Shown here piece by piece: positions 8,213-18,559 of a stretch of 64,000 nt of DNA. The stretch is taken from assembly GCF_024655635.1 (NCBI RefSeq), contig NZ_JANLGI010000015.1:62001-126000 (forward strand), given 5' to 3'. The notes under the pieces are model-generated. The model did no database searches. It was not told where the DNA came from and saw only the letters and a program-made list of their open reading frames with translations. A program made the position numbers and the translations under genes. The stretch is from Allobosea sp. 47.2.35. GTDB lineage: Bacteria > Pseudomonadota > Alphaproteobacteria > Rhizobiales > Beijerinckiaceae. Each line of letters opens with the position of its first letter. Position 1 is the stretch's first letter.

Positions 8213-9136
8213 GTGAGCGTGACGCGGCAAAGCCTTCCGGCAATCCATCGCGGTCTTTCGCCGCGCAAGGGCATCGCCCTCGCGCTGGGCGCCGCCTTGC
8301 TGCTCGGCGGCTGCGATACCCTGTCCTCGCTCAATCCCTTCGACAAGCCGGAGGTCTACAAGCCGGACCTGACGCCGGTGACGCCGGCCGACAAGCTCTA
8401 CAACGAAGGGCTCGCCCGTCTCCAGAACGGCGACAGCGAAGGCGCCGCGAAGCGGTTCGAGGATATCGACAAGACCGCGCCGTTCTCGCCCTATGCCCGC
8501 AAGGGCCTGCTGATGACGGCCTATACCAATTTCCAGGCATCGAAATGGGAAGAGGCGATCACCGCCTCGAAGCGATTCATCGCACAGAATCCGGCGAGCC
8601 CGGACGCGGCCTATGCGCAGTACATCATGGCGATGTCCTATTATAATCAGATCCCGGACGCGACCCGCGACCAGGAGCGGACGGGCCAGGCGATCCAGGC
8701 GCTGGAACAGCTCATCGCCAATTACCCGAAGTCGGAATACGTGATCGACGCCAGGGAGAAACTCCTGGTGGCGCGCGACCAGCTGGCCGGCAAGGAGATG
8801 AATGTCGGGCGCTACTATCTGGAGAAGCGCAACTACACCGGCGCGGTGAACCGCTTCCGCGAGGTCATCATCAAGTACCAGACCACGCGTCATGTCGAGG
8901 AGGCGCTGATGCGCCTGTCCGAGGCCTATATGGCGATGGGCATCACCAACGAGGCGCAGACGGCGGCAGCCGTGCTCGGGCACAACTTCCCCGACAGCCC
9001 GTGGTACAAGGACGCCTATGCCCTGCTGCAGAGCGGCGGCCTGGAGCCTCGCGAGGATCGCGGCTCCTATATCAGCCGCGCCTTCCAGGGCTTCTCGCGC
9101 ACGGTTGGCGGTATCGTCGGGATTACCCGCTTCTGA
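8213..9136 (+). CDS. bamD: outer membrane assembly lipoprotein BamD
   Basis: A 307-residue lipoprotein of the BAM complex, which inserts beta-barrel proteins into the outer membrane. A signal peptide with a lipobox L-L-G-G-C places the lipidated Cys at about residue 34. The mature part is a run of TPR-like helices (around L-Y-N-E-G-L-A-R-L, A-Y-A-Q-Y-I-M-A-M-S-Y-Y, and A-L-M-R-L-S-E-A-Y), the BamD/ComL pattern. The start is the GTG at 8213, preceded by AGAGGA; an in-frame TTG at 8183 would add ten residues before the signal peptide. It precedes recN, a conserved order in alphaproteobacteria. Confidence 0.94.
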   Translation: MSVTRQSLPAIHRGLSPRKGIALALGAALLLGGCDTLSSLNPFDKPEVYKPDLTPVTPADKLYNEGLARLQNGDSEGAAKRFEDIDKTAPFSPYARKGLLMTAYTNFQASKWEEAITASKRFIAQNPASPDAAYAQYIMAMSYYNQIPDATRDQERTGQAIQALEQLIANYPKSEYVIDAREKLLVARDQLAGKEMNVGRYYLEKRNYTGAVNRFREVIIKYQTTRHVEEALMRLSEAYMAMGITNEAQTAAAVLGHNFPDSPWYKDAYALLQSGGLEPREDRGSYISRAFQGFSRTVGGIVGITRF

Positions 9137-9206
9137 CGGATGGGACGCCCCTTGCATGACGGGCCACGGGCGATCCTGCCAGATCCGAAAACGAGGTTGA
9201 GCGCCG

Positions 9207-10889
9207 ATGCTGGCGCAGCTTTCGATTCGCGACATCGTCCTGATCGACAGGCTCGATCTCGGCTTCCATGAGGGGCTGAGCGTTCTCACCGGCGAGACCG
9301 GTGCCGGCAAGTCGATCCTGCTCGACGGCTTCGCGCTGGCGCTCGGCGGCCGTGGCGACGGCTCGCTCGTGCGCCATGGCGAGGCGCAAGGGCAGGTCAG
9401 CGCCGTGTTCGACCTGCCGATGACCCATCCCGCCCGCAAGCTGGCGCAGGCGCAGGAGATCGACACGGACGGCGATCTCATCCTGCGCCGCGTGCAGTAC
9501 GCGGACGGACGCACCCGTGCCTTCATCAATGATCAGCCGGTCTCGGTGCAGATTCTGCGCATGGTCGGCGCCGCGATCGTCGAGATCCATGGCCAGCATG
9601 ACGACCGTGCCCTGACCGATCCGGCGCAGCACCGCACGATCCTCGATGGGTTCGGCGGGCTGGAGGCGCAAGCCGAGGGCGTCGCAGCTGCGAGCGAAAC
9701 ACTGAAGCGGGCGCGGCAGGCCCTGCAATCGCAGCGCCTGCGCGTCGAGGCGGCGCGCAAGGAAGCGGATTTCCTGCGCCATGCCGTCGAGGAACTCGGC
9801 AAGCTCGCGCCGAAGGCCGGCGAGGAGGATGCGCTGGCCGCGACCCGGCAAGGCATGATGCAGGCCGAGAAGGTCGCACGCGATCTCAACGAAGCCTATG
9901 AGGCGGTCGGCGGGCAATCCTCGGCCGTGCCGACGCTCGCCGCCGTGCTGCGCCGGCTGGAACGCCGGGCCGGGCAAGCTCCGGAGCTGGTCGATCCTTC
10001 GATCGCCGCGCTCAACACCGCGATCGTCGCGCTGGAAGAGGCTGGCGAGGCGCTTGCCGCCGCGACGCGCGCCGCCGAATACGATCCGCGCGAGCAGGAA
10101 CGTATCGAGGAGCGGCTGTTCGCGCTGAGGGCGGCCGGCCGCAAATACGATGTGCCGGTCGACGGACTCTCGGTTCTGGCAGCCACGATGGCGAGCGATC
10201 TCGCCGCGCTGGATGAGAGCGAATCGTCGCTGTCGCGGCTCGAAGCGGAGCTGAACGAGGCGGAAGTAGCCTTCATTGGGCTGGCGCAGGCTCTGTCGGA
10301 CGCGCGCCAAGGCGCTGCTGCACGGCTCGATGCCGCCGTGAAAGCCGAATTGCCGCCGCTCAAGCTGGAGCGGGCGCGCTTCATCACCCGCATCGAAAGC
10401 GATGCTGCGGCGCGCGGGCCTGAAGGCTTCGACAAGGTCGAGTTCTGGGTCGAGACCAATCCCGGTACACGGCCGGGGCCGATGATGAAGGTTGCCTCGG
10501 GCGGCGAGCTCTCGCGCTTCATGCTGGCACTGAAGGTCGTGCTGGCCGAGCGCGGCTCGGCGCCGACGCTGGTCTTCGACGAGATCGACACGGGCGTGGG
10601 TGGTGCCGTAGCCGATGCGATCGGTGAGCGATTGGCGCGGCTTGCCGGCCGGGTACAGGTGATCTCGGTGACGCATGCGCCGCAGGTCGCGGCCAAGGCC
10701 GGGCAGCATTTCCTGATCGCGAAATCGGCGGGGGAGGGCGAGGCCTCGCGCACCGTAACGCGGGTGACGGCGCTGGAGGATCAGGCACGGCGTGAGGAGA
10801 TTGCGCGGATGCTGGCCGGTGCCTCTATCACCGAGGAAGCGCGCGCGGCGGCCGGGCGCCTGCTGCAGGCGGCGGGTTTGCGCGGCTGA
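9207..10889 (+). CDS. recN: DNA repair protein RecN
   Basis: A 560-residue SMC-like ATPase that acts early in double-strand-break repair. Walker A is G-E-T-G-A-G-K-S at 29-36. A long coiled-coil middle (about 150-370) is rich in Ala, Glu, Arg and Leu. The ABC signature S-G-G-E-L-S-R-F and Walker B L-V-F-D-E-I-D-T-G-V-G-G are in the C-terminal third, followed by the switch His in V-T-H-A-P-Q-V-A. Length matches the family (about 550). The ATG follows GAGG by a short spacer. No LexA-type box was recognised by eye in the short gap after bamD. Confidence 0.96.
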   Translation: MLAQLSIRDIVLIDRLDLGFHEGLSVLTGETGAGKSILLDGFALALGGRGDGSLVRHGEAQGQVSAVFDLPMTHPARKLAQAQEIDTDGDLILRRVQYADGRTRAFINDQPVSVQILRMVGAAIVEIHGQHDDRALTDPAQHRTILDGFGGLEAQAEGVAAASETLKRARQALQSQRLRVEAARKEADFLRHAVEELGKLAPKAGEEDALAATRQGMMQAEKVARDLNEAYEAVGGQSSAVPTLAAVLRRLERRAGQAPELVDPSIAALNTAIVALEEAGEALAAATRAAEYDPREQERIEERLFALRAAGRKYDVPVDGLSVLAATMASDLAALDESESSLSRLEAELNEAEVAFIGLAQALSDARQGAAARLDAAVKAELPPLKLERARFITRIESDAAARGPEGFDKVEFWVETNPGTRPGPMMKVASGGELSRFMLALKVVLAERGSAPTLVFDEIDTGVGGAVADAIGERLARLAGRVQVISVTHAPQVAAKAGQHFLIAKSAGEGEASRTVTRVTALEDQARREEIARMLAGASITEEARAAAGRLLQAAGLRG

Positions 10890-10894
10890 GCCTG

Positions 10895-11716
10895 TCAGGC
10901 CGCGATCAGTTCGTAGCCTGCGCCCTTCTTGATCACCCGCCTGAAACCTTCGACATGCCCGCCGGACACCAGCCAGTTCTCGTGAGCGGCCCGCCCCAGG
11001 ATGCCGCGACGCGAGGCGAGCGCCGTCCCGGCATCGAAATCATAGACGAAGCCGATATCCGGGTCGGAGGCCTGGAGATCGGAGAGGTGCAGAGCATCGC
11101 CCCAGATCAGCAGGCTCTCGTCCGCGCCCTCGATCAGGTAGCCGCTATGGCCGAAGGTGTGGCCGGGAAGCGAGATCAGCGTGATGCCCGAATGGGCCTC
11201 GCCGGCCGGGACAGCGCGAATCCGGCCGGCATAAAGCTTCTTCAGCGTCGCGGTGATGGCGAAAGCACCGTGCTTCTTCTCCGGCACGCGCGCGCGATTG
11301 GCCTCGTCGCCATAGAAGCCGAAATCGGTCTCGGGCACGATGATCTCGGCGTTCGGGAAGAAGGGCTTGTCGCCGTCGAACAGGCCAAGCGCGTGATCGC
11401 CATGGAGATGCGTGATCAGGACGCGGGCGACATTCTCGGGTGCGATACCTGCCGCTGCCATTGCGGCCGGTGCATGACCCATCGCGGCGCCCCAGGACGG
11501 GCCGGTGCCGGCATCGATCAATGTGATCCCGTCCGCTCCCTTCAGAGCGAAGCAGTTCACGATGATGCTGACCTTCGGCTTGCCCCAGCGCGCCACGGCT
11601 TCGTCGCGGGCGGCCTCGCCATCGGCATGGATGAGCACATCGAGTGGAGCCTCGAAGACGCCGTCATGCAGGATCGAGATCTCGTAGGCGCCGATGCGGC
11701 GGGATTGCTGGACCAT
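10895..11716 (-). CDS. MBL-fold metallo-hydrolase
   Basis: A 273-residue metallo-beta-lactamase-fold protein. The metal-binding H-L-H-G-D-H is at 103-108. Further ligands are expected at H-S-G-I-T-L (about 176) and the G-D-A-L-H motif near 213-217, with a late G-G-H-V-E. There is no signal peptide, so it is cytoplasmic. The overall pattern (early D-A-G-T-G-P, then ITHLHGDHALG) is that of the lactonase/glyoxalase-II-like branch, but the substrate cannot be named. It faces recN tail to tail with 5 bp between stops and is followed upstream by a 357-bp gap. Confidence 0.85.
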   Translation of the reverse strand: MVQQSRRIGAYEISILHDGVFEAPLDVLIHADGEAARDEAVARWGKPKVSIIVNCFALKGADGITLIDAGTGPSWGAAMGHAPAAMAAAGIAPENVARVLITHLHGDHALGLFDGDKPFFPNAEIIVPETDFGFYGDEANRARVPEKKHGAFAITATLKKLYAGRIRAVPAGEAHSGITLISLPGHTFGHSGYLIEGADESLLIWGDALHLSDLQASDPDIGFVYDFDAGTALASRRGILGRAAHENWLVSGGHVEGFRRVIKKGAGYELIAA

Positions 11717-12073
11717 GGCTGTTCTCCGCTTCGGCGAGATGCGCCTTCGTGAGGCCGGAAGCTAGTGGGGCCGCTACCTCGCCGGCAAGGCGCGTCCGGC
11801 CCGGCTCAGCCCTGCGCAGGGCGCGGGAATGCCGCATTTCCTTTTGTATCGCTTTGCTTTATGAGCCGCTGTCATCCGATGGTGCAGCATGCCGTTAGAT
11901 CGCCATATGTCCTTCCGGACGACGGGGGGCGATCTAGCTTTTTTGTTCTGGCATCGGATTTGCCGAAAAGTGCATTCTGCCTTTCGGTCCGATGCTCTAG
12001 TGCCGCCTGAACCCATCGCTCACGCTTTCGCGCCGTTCCCTCATCGGCGCCGCAACCCTTAGGCCTTTATCGC
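11717..12073. other. gene-free gap with one palindromic repeat
   Basis: This is a 357-bp spacer between two divergently read genes. Apart from the palindromic repeat at 11951-12000 I see no supported gene. An AT-richer patch around 11930-11960 could carry promoter elements for the helicase gene, but no clear -35/-10 pair can be assigned by eye. Confidence 0.5.
11951..12000. repeat. interspersed palindromic repeat, copy 2
   Basis: It has the same outer arms (GCATCGGA / TCCGATGC) and degenerate inner arms (GCCGAAAAGTGC / CTTTCGG) as the copy at 8137-8182, and ends in GATGCTCTAG, an ending shared with the third copy. It lies 74 bp upstream of the helicase start. Confidence 0.8.
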
Positions 12074-14098
12074 ATGTCGTTTTCCCTCACGAGCCCGCCG
12101 CTCGCGCGCGCGCTCGCCGATCGCAATTACTCCGACCCGACGCCGGTGCAGAGCGCCGTCATTGAAGACGCCGCCCGCGGACGCGACCTGCTGGTCTCCT
12201 CGCAGACCGGCTCCGGCAAGACCATCGCCTATGGCCTCGCCATCGGCGAGACCCTGCTGGGCACGGCCGAGAAGCTCGGCCCTGCGGCCGAACCGCTGGC
12301 CCTGATCATCGCGCCGACGCGCGAACTCGCCTTGCAGGTGCAGCGCGAGCTCGCCTGGCTCTATGCCCAGACCGGTGCGCGGGTGATCTCCTGCGTCGGC
12401 GGCATGGACCCGCGCCGCGAAGCGATGCTGCTCGACGAGGGCGCGCATATCGTGGTCGGCACGCCCGGCCGCCTGCGCGACCATATCGAGCGCCGCCGTC
12501 TCGATGTCTCCGCGCTCAAGGCCGTCGTGCTCGACGAGGCCGACGAGATGCTCGATCTCGGCTTCCGCGATGATCTCGAATTCATCCTGAAGACGGCGCC
12601 CGAGAGCCGCCGCAGCCTGCTGTTCTCGGCGACCTTCCCGAAGGCGATCGTCCAGCTCGCGCAGAGCTACCAGCGCGATGCGCTGCGCATCGAGGTCGAA
12701 GCGACCCGGCGCGGCCATGCCGACATCGCCTACAAGGCCGTGCGCGTCTTCCCGAAGGAAGCCGAGCTTGCGGTCGTCAACCTGCTGCGCTTCCACAATG
12801 CGCCGGTGGCACTCGTCTTCTGCAACACCCGCAACGCCGTGCGCCATCTCGAGGCGATCCTGCTGGAGCGCGGCTTCACTTCCGTCGCGCTGTCCGGCGA
12901 ACTCGGCCAGAACGAGCGCAACGCGGCGCTCCAGGCGCTGCGCGACGGCCGGGCGCGGGTCTGCGTCGCGACCGACGTCGCCGCGCGCGGCATCGACCTG
13001 CCGGGGCTCGATCTCGTCATCCATGCCGAACTGCCGAACGATTCCGAGGTGATGCAGCACCGCTCGGGCCGCACCGGCCGCGCCGGCAACAAGGGCACGA
13101 GCGTCCTGTTGGTGCCGCAGTCGCGCCGCCGCAAGGCCGAGCGCCTGCTGATCGAAGCCAAGGTCGAGGCCGAGTGGATCGGCCCGCCGACCGAGGAGGA
13201 GATCCGCGTCCTCGATCAGGAGCGCCTGCTCTCCGACCCGCTGCTGAATGGCGACGGCTCCGAGGACGATGCCGGCATGATCGAGGCGCTGATGGCCGGC
13301 CGTGAGGCGCGCGACATCGCCGCTGCGCTGGTCCGGCTCTATCGCGCCCGCCTGCCGGCGGCGGAAGAGGTCGGCGATCCCGGCTTCGGCCGCGACGAGC
13401 GCCGCCCGGCCCGCACCAACGAGGATTATGCTGCCAAGCGCCGCCCGTTTGGCGCCGGGCGCGACGAGGGCGAGGATGGCGAGCGTCCGCGCAAGCCGGC
13501 CGGGCCGCGTGGCGACACCGTCTGGTTCCGGCTCGATATCGGCCGCAAGCAGGGCGCCGATCCGCGCCAGCTCCTGCCGATGCTGTGTCGCCGTGGCCGG
13601 ATCACGCGCGACGAGGTCGGCGCGATCCGCATCTTCGACCGCGAGACCAAGGTCGAGATCGATGCGGATGTCGCCGACCGCTTCTACGATTCGGTGCGTA
13701 TTCCGGATCGCGACAAGATCGTGATCGAGCCGACGACCGAGGCCGAGCGCCGCCCGGCAAAATCGTTCGCCGACAAGGCCGAGCGCCCCGCCGCGCCGCG
13801 CCGGAGCTGGGGTGACGATCAGGCTGCCGAGGACAGGCCGCAGCGGCCGCGTTTCGAGCCCCGGGACGCCAATCAACGCGCGCCGCGGAGCGAGGACCGC
13901 AAGCCCTACCGCGCCGACAGCAGGCCTCCGCGCGATGACGCGCGTCCGCCACGCCGCGACGATGGCAAGCCGGGTGGCGGGTTCAAGAAGCCGTTTGCCG
14001 GGAAGGGCAAGCCCTTCGGTGGCAAGCCCGAGGGCGGGCGCCCAGGCGGCCCCAAGCCTTTCGGCAAGGGCAAGCCGCGGGGCGGCCCTCGCGGCTAA
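12074..14098 (+). CDS. DEAD-box ATP-dependent RNA helicase with DbpA-type RNA-binding domain
   Basis: A 674-residue RNA helicase. The N-terminal core shows motif I S-Q-T-G-S-G-K-T (43-50), Ia P-T-R-E-L-A (81-86), II D-E-A-D (154-157) and III S-A-T in L-F-S-A-T-F-P. The second RecA lobe has motif VI H-R-S-G-R-T-G-R-A-G. A DbpA/CsdA-like RNA-binding fold (about 475-555, starting T-V-W-F-R-L-D-I-G) follows, and the tail is a long basic Arg/Pro/Gly/Lys-rich disordered segment ending K-P-R-G-G-P-R-G. This is the CsdA/DeaD-like architecture, used in ribosome assembly and cold adaptation. The tail probably adds non-specific RNA affinity. Confidence 0.93.
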   Translation: MSFSLTSPPLARALADRNYSDPTPVQSAVIEDAARGRDLLVSSQTGSGKTIAYGLAIGETLLGTAEKLGPAAEPLALIIAPTRELALQVQRELAWLYAQTGARVISCVGGMDPRREAMLLDEGAHIVVGTPGRLRDHIERRRLDVSALKAVVLDEADEMLDLGFRDDLEFILKTAPESRRSLLFSATFPKAIVQLAQSYQRDALRIEVEATRRGHADIAYKAVRVFPKEAELAVVNLLRFHNAPVALVFCNTRNAVRHLEAILLERGFTSVALSGELGQNERNAALQALRDGRARVCVATDVAARGIDLPGLDLVIHAELPNDSEVMQHRSGRTGRAGNKGTSVLLVPQSRRRKAERLLIEAKVEAEWIGPPTEEEIRVLDQERLLSDPLLNGDGSEDDAGMIEALMAGREARDIAAALVRLYRARLPAAEEVGDPGFGRDERRPARTNEDYAAKRRPFGAGRDEGEDGERPRKPAGPRGDTVWFRLDIGRKQGADPRQLLPMLCRRGRITRDEVGAIRIFDRETKVEIDADVADRFYDSVRIPDRDKIVIEPTTEAERRPAKSFADKAERPAAPRRSWGDDQAAEDRPQRPRFEPRDANQRAPRSEDRKPYRADSRPPRDDARPPRRDDGKPGGGFKKPFAGKGKPFGGKPEGGRPGGPKPFGKGKPRGGPRG

Positions 14099-14143
14099 GC
14101 TCCGCGCGTCGGCGCGGGTCGAGAACGCTCTCGCCCTCCCTCC

Positions 14144-14218
14144 TCAGCGCAGGCCGAGGAAGGAGAGGATGGCGAGCACGACCACGACGAGGCCGACGAG
14201 ATAAATGATGTTGTTCAT
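14144..14218 (-). CDS. 24-residue hydrophobic membrane peptide
   Basis: A very short gene reads MNNIIYLVGLVVVVLAILSF followed by LGLR and a stop. It is almost entirely one membrane-spanning helix with a basic last residue. A good Shine-Dalgarno (AGGGGG) sits 6 nt before the ATG on the minus strand, which argues for a real gene. Peptides of this type (M-N-x-I-I-Y-x-V-G-L-V-V-V-V) recur in Rhizobiales as unnamed small proteins. The function is unknown; a small inner-membrane accessory protein is the natural reading. It lies between the helicase and the DUF2189 gene. Confidence 0.65.
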   Translation of the reverse strand: MNNIIYLVGLVVVVLAILSFLGLR

Positions 14219-14315
14219 GAAAAACCCCCTGACGGAATGGAGCCTTGCGGCTCGATCTGGCAGGGGGTGAACCCGTTCTGGGCGCCAAAGGTTCCCGCTT
14301 GGCGCTTGTCGACGC

Positions 14316-15107
14316 TCAGCCGACTACCTTGCGGTAGAGATGCCAGGTGGCGTGCCCGAGCACTGGCATGACCACGATCAGTCCGACCAGCATCGGCAGG
14401 CAGCCGAGCACGAGAAGCCCGGTCACCATCAGGCCCCAGTACATCATCACGCGCGGATTGGCCTCGACGGCGGCGATCGAGGTGCGGATCGCTGTGGGCG
14501 CATCGACATGCCGGTCGATGATCAGCGGGAAGGACACGACCGAGATCGAGAAGGCGAGGATCGCGAGCAGAAGCCCGATCGAGTTGCCGATCACCATCAT
14601 GATCCAGCCGTCGGCGGTGGTGAACACGGCGCGCAGGAAATCGGCGGTCGAGACATCGGCCGGCAGGCCGAGCAGGCCGCGATAGAGGAACCAGGCGCTG
14701 AACAGCCAGCCGAGGAAAATCCCGGTCAGCATCGCGCCGAGCAGGACGATCTGCCCGATCGAGGGCGAGCGCAGCACCGCGAAGGCATGCATCCAGGACG
14801 AATCCATGCCTTTCTCGCGGCGGCGGCTGATCTCGTAGAGCCCGATCGCGGCGAAGGGGCCGAGCAGCGCGAAGCCGGAAAGCAGCGGGAAGAGCAGCGG
14901 GAAGATATTGTAGCTCACCGTGAGCTGCGCCAGCAGGATGCCGGCAACGGGATAGATCAGCGCGACGAAGACGAGGTGGCTCGGCTGCGCCTTGAAATCC
15001 TCCCAGCCGCGCAAGAGCGCTTCGGTCAGGTCCCGCGTGGTGATGGTCTTGATGCGCGGCTGCGAGAGCGAAACAATGTCATGAACTGTGCCGTCGAGAT
15101 TGGCCAT
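14316..15107 (-). CDS. DUF2189 family integral membrane protein
   Basis: A 263-residue polytopic protein with about six hydrophobic segments, for example H-L-V-F-V-A-L-I-Y-P-V-A, L-L-S-G-F-A-L-L-G-P-F and M-V-T-G-L-L-V-L-G-C-L-P-M. It shows the DUF2189 hallmarks: an early D-L-x-x-A-L-x-x-G-W-x-D-F, then G-L-Y-E-I-S-R-R-R-E. The family is sometimes linked to cytochrome c oxidase neighbours, but none are here, and its function is undefined. I start at the ATG at 15105-15107 with GGGAGAC upstream; the much longer open frame upstream is a shadow of ligA. Confidence 0.85.
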   Translation of the reverse strand: MANLDGTVHDIVSLSQPRIKTITTRDLTEALLRGWEDFKAQPSHLVFVALIYPVAGILLAQLTVSYNIFPLLFPLLSGFALLGPFAAIGLYEISRRREKGMDSSWMHAFAVLRSPSIGQIVLLGAMLTGIFLGWLFSAWFLYRGLLGLPADVSTADFLRAVFTTADGWIMMVIGNSIGLLLAILAFSISVVSFPLIIDRHVDAPTAIRTSIAAVEANPRVMMYWGLMVTGLLVLGCLPMLVGLIVVMPVLGHATWHLYRKVVG

Positions 15108-15311
15108 GGCGTGTCTCCCGGTTCCGGCCCGGTTCGCCATATGGCTGTCGACAAAATCCTTGGCGTCAACGGCCTGCGGCGTCGAGCTTCCAATTCCCAG
15201 CCTTGGAATTATATCCGCGAATGCCGGGTTTGTCGCAGGCTTTCGGGACGGCGCAGCCCTGCGCTTGTGGCAAAGGCTGCTGCCCTTTCTCGTCACGCGC
15301 ATCTCGCCTAA

Positions 15312-17486
<2,175 letters not shown>

Positions 17487-17489
17487 GGC

Positions 17490-18464
17490 CTACTCCGCAG
17501 CTTCCGCCGCTGGCGTGAACATCGCGGCCGGCGGTGCTTCGCCGGCAGTCCGCACCTGGCTCGGTGCCATGCCGGTGATGCGCTTGAAGGCGCGGCTGAA
17601 CGAGGCTTCCGACTCGTAGCCGAGGCGCTGTGCCACCACCGCGATCCGCAATTTGTCGCGGGCGAGCCATTGCCTTGCCTGATGCATCCGGACCTGCGCG
17701 ACATAGCGGGCCGGCGTCTCGCCGACGACCTCGGCGAAGCGCTCGGCGAAGCCGGAGCGCGACGCGCCCATCAACTCGGCTAGGCTCTCGACCGTCCAGT
17801 CGGTCTCGGGATGGGCGTGGATCGCCGCCAGAACCTTGCCGATCGTCGGGCAGCGGGCCGCCGCGACCCAGCCCTTCGCGGCGCCGCAGCCGCGCTCGAC
17901 CCAGGCGCGGATGATCGCGGCCGCCAGCACGTCGGCGAGGCGGGCGAGGATGCCGCCGGCGCCGACGCGGTCCAGCATGACCTCGCGGCCCATCGCCTCC
18001 AGCAGATGCGGCAGCCCCGGCTCGTCGGCGATGAAATCGCTCATCCGCATTAGGTCCGGCATCAGGCGCAGCAGCGGATGGTCGAGATCGACATTGAAGG
18101 TCATGCGGCCGGTGAAGAGCAGCATATGCGCGCCCGTGCCGCCGCCCTCGACATCGAAGACATTGCCATAGGCTTCCAGCACGCGGCATTCGCAGGGCGG
18201 GGAGGCGAGGGCCTTGGGCGAACTGGCGAGGACATGGCCACCGCCACGCGGCAGCAGGACGGCGTCGCCATCCGCGAGCTCCAGCCATTCGCCGGCCGGC
18301 GTCTTCAGCGAGCAGCTGCCGCGCGAGATGAAATGGAAATAGGCCTGATGGGTCGGCGGGTAGACGACGCCCCAGGGCGCGGCCAATTGGCAGCGGCTGT
18401 AATCGACGCCGTCGAGCCTCAGGCCCCGCAGCATCTCGGTCAGGTGGTCGGCGGAAGCGGTCAT
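17490..18464 (-). CDS. AraC family transcriptional regulator with cupin-type sensor domain
   Basis: A 324-residue regulator. The N-terminal half is a cupin-like fold (P-T-H-Q-A-Y-F-H-F-I, later L-L-P-R-G-G-G-H-V) of the type found in AraC proteins that guard exporter or aldehyde/alcohol genes. The C-terminal two helix-turn-helix units contain L-M-G-A-S-R-S-G-F-A-E-R-F and Y-E-S-E-A-S-F-S-R-A-F-K-R-I-T-G. I chose the ATG at 18462-18464 because the family normally begins close before the cupin; the open frame extends to 18533. It is divergent from an MFS exporter gene with a 95-bp gap, so the exporter is its likely target. Confidence 0.85.
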   Translation of the reverse strand: MTASADHLTEMLRGLRLDGVDYSRCQLAAPWGVVYPPTHQAYFHFISRGSCSLKTPAGEWLELADGDAVLLPRGGGHVLASSPKALASPPCECRVLEAYGNVFDVEGGGTGAHMLLFTGRMTFNVDLDHPLLRLMPDLMRMSDFIADEPGLPHLLEAMGREVMLDRVGAGGILARLADVLAAAIIRAWVERGCGAAKGWVAAARCPTIGKVLAAIHAHPETDWTVESLAELMGASRSGFAERFAEVVGETPARYVAQVRMHQARQWLARDKLRIAVVAQRLGYESEASFSRAFKRITGMAPSQVRTAGEAPPAAMFTPAAEAAE

Positions 18465-18505
18465 GGCAATCCTGGACGAACGGTCATGAGATGCGGATGA
18501 TATAG

Positions 18506-18520
18506 CATGGAAACTCCATG
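18506..18520. promoter_or_regulatory. possible operator between AraC and MFS genes
   Basis: CATGG-AAACT-CCATG is a 5+5 inverted repeat with a 5-bp centre in the 95-bp gap between divergent genes. Its size suits a regulator site, but AraC proteins usually prefer direct repeats, so this is only a candidate. Confidence 0.3.
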
Positions 18521-18559
18521 GGGCCACGCCCATCTTCCGGCAACCTCATGGAGAACCCC

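Noticed and set aside
12059-13876. A 605-codon minus-strand open frame opposite the DEAD-box helicase gene
   Set aside because: The plus-strand helicase motifs are complete; the antisense product has no recognisable domain.
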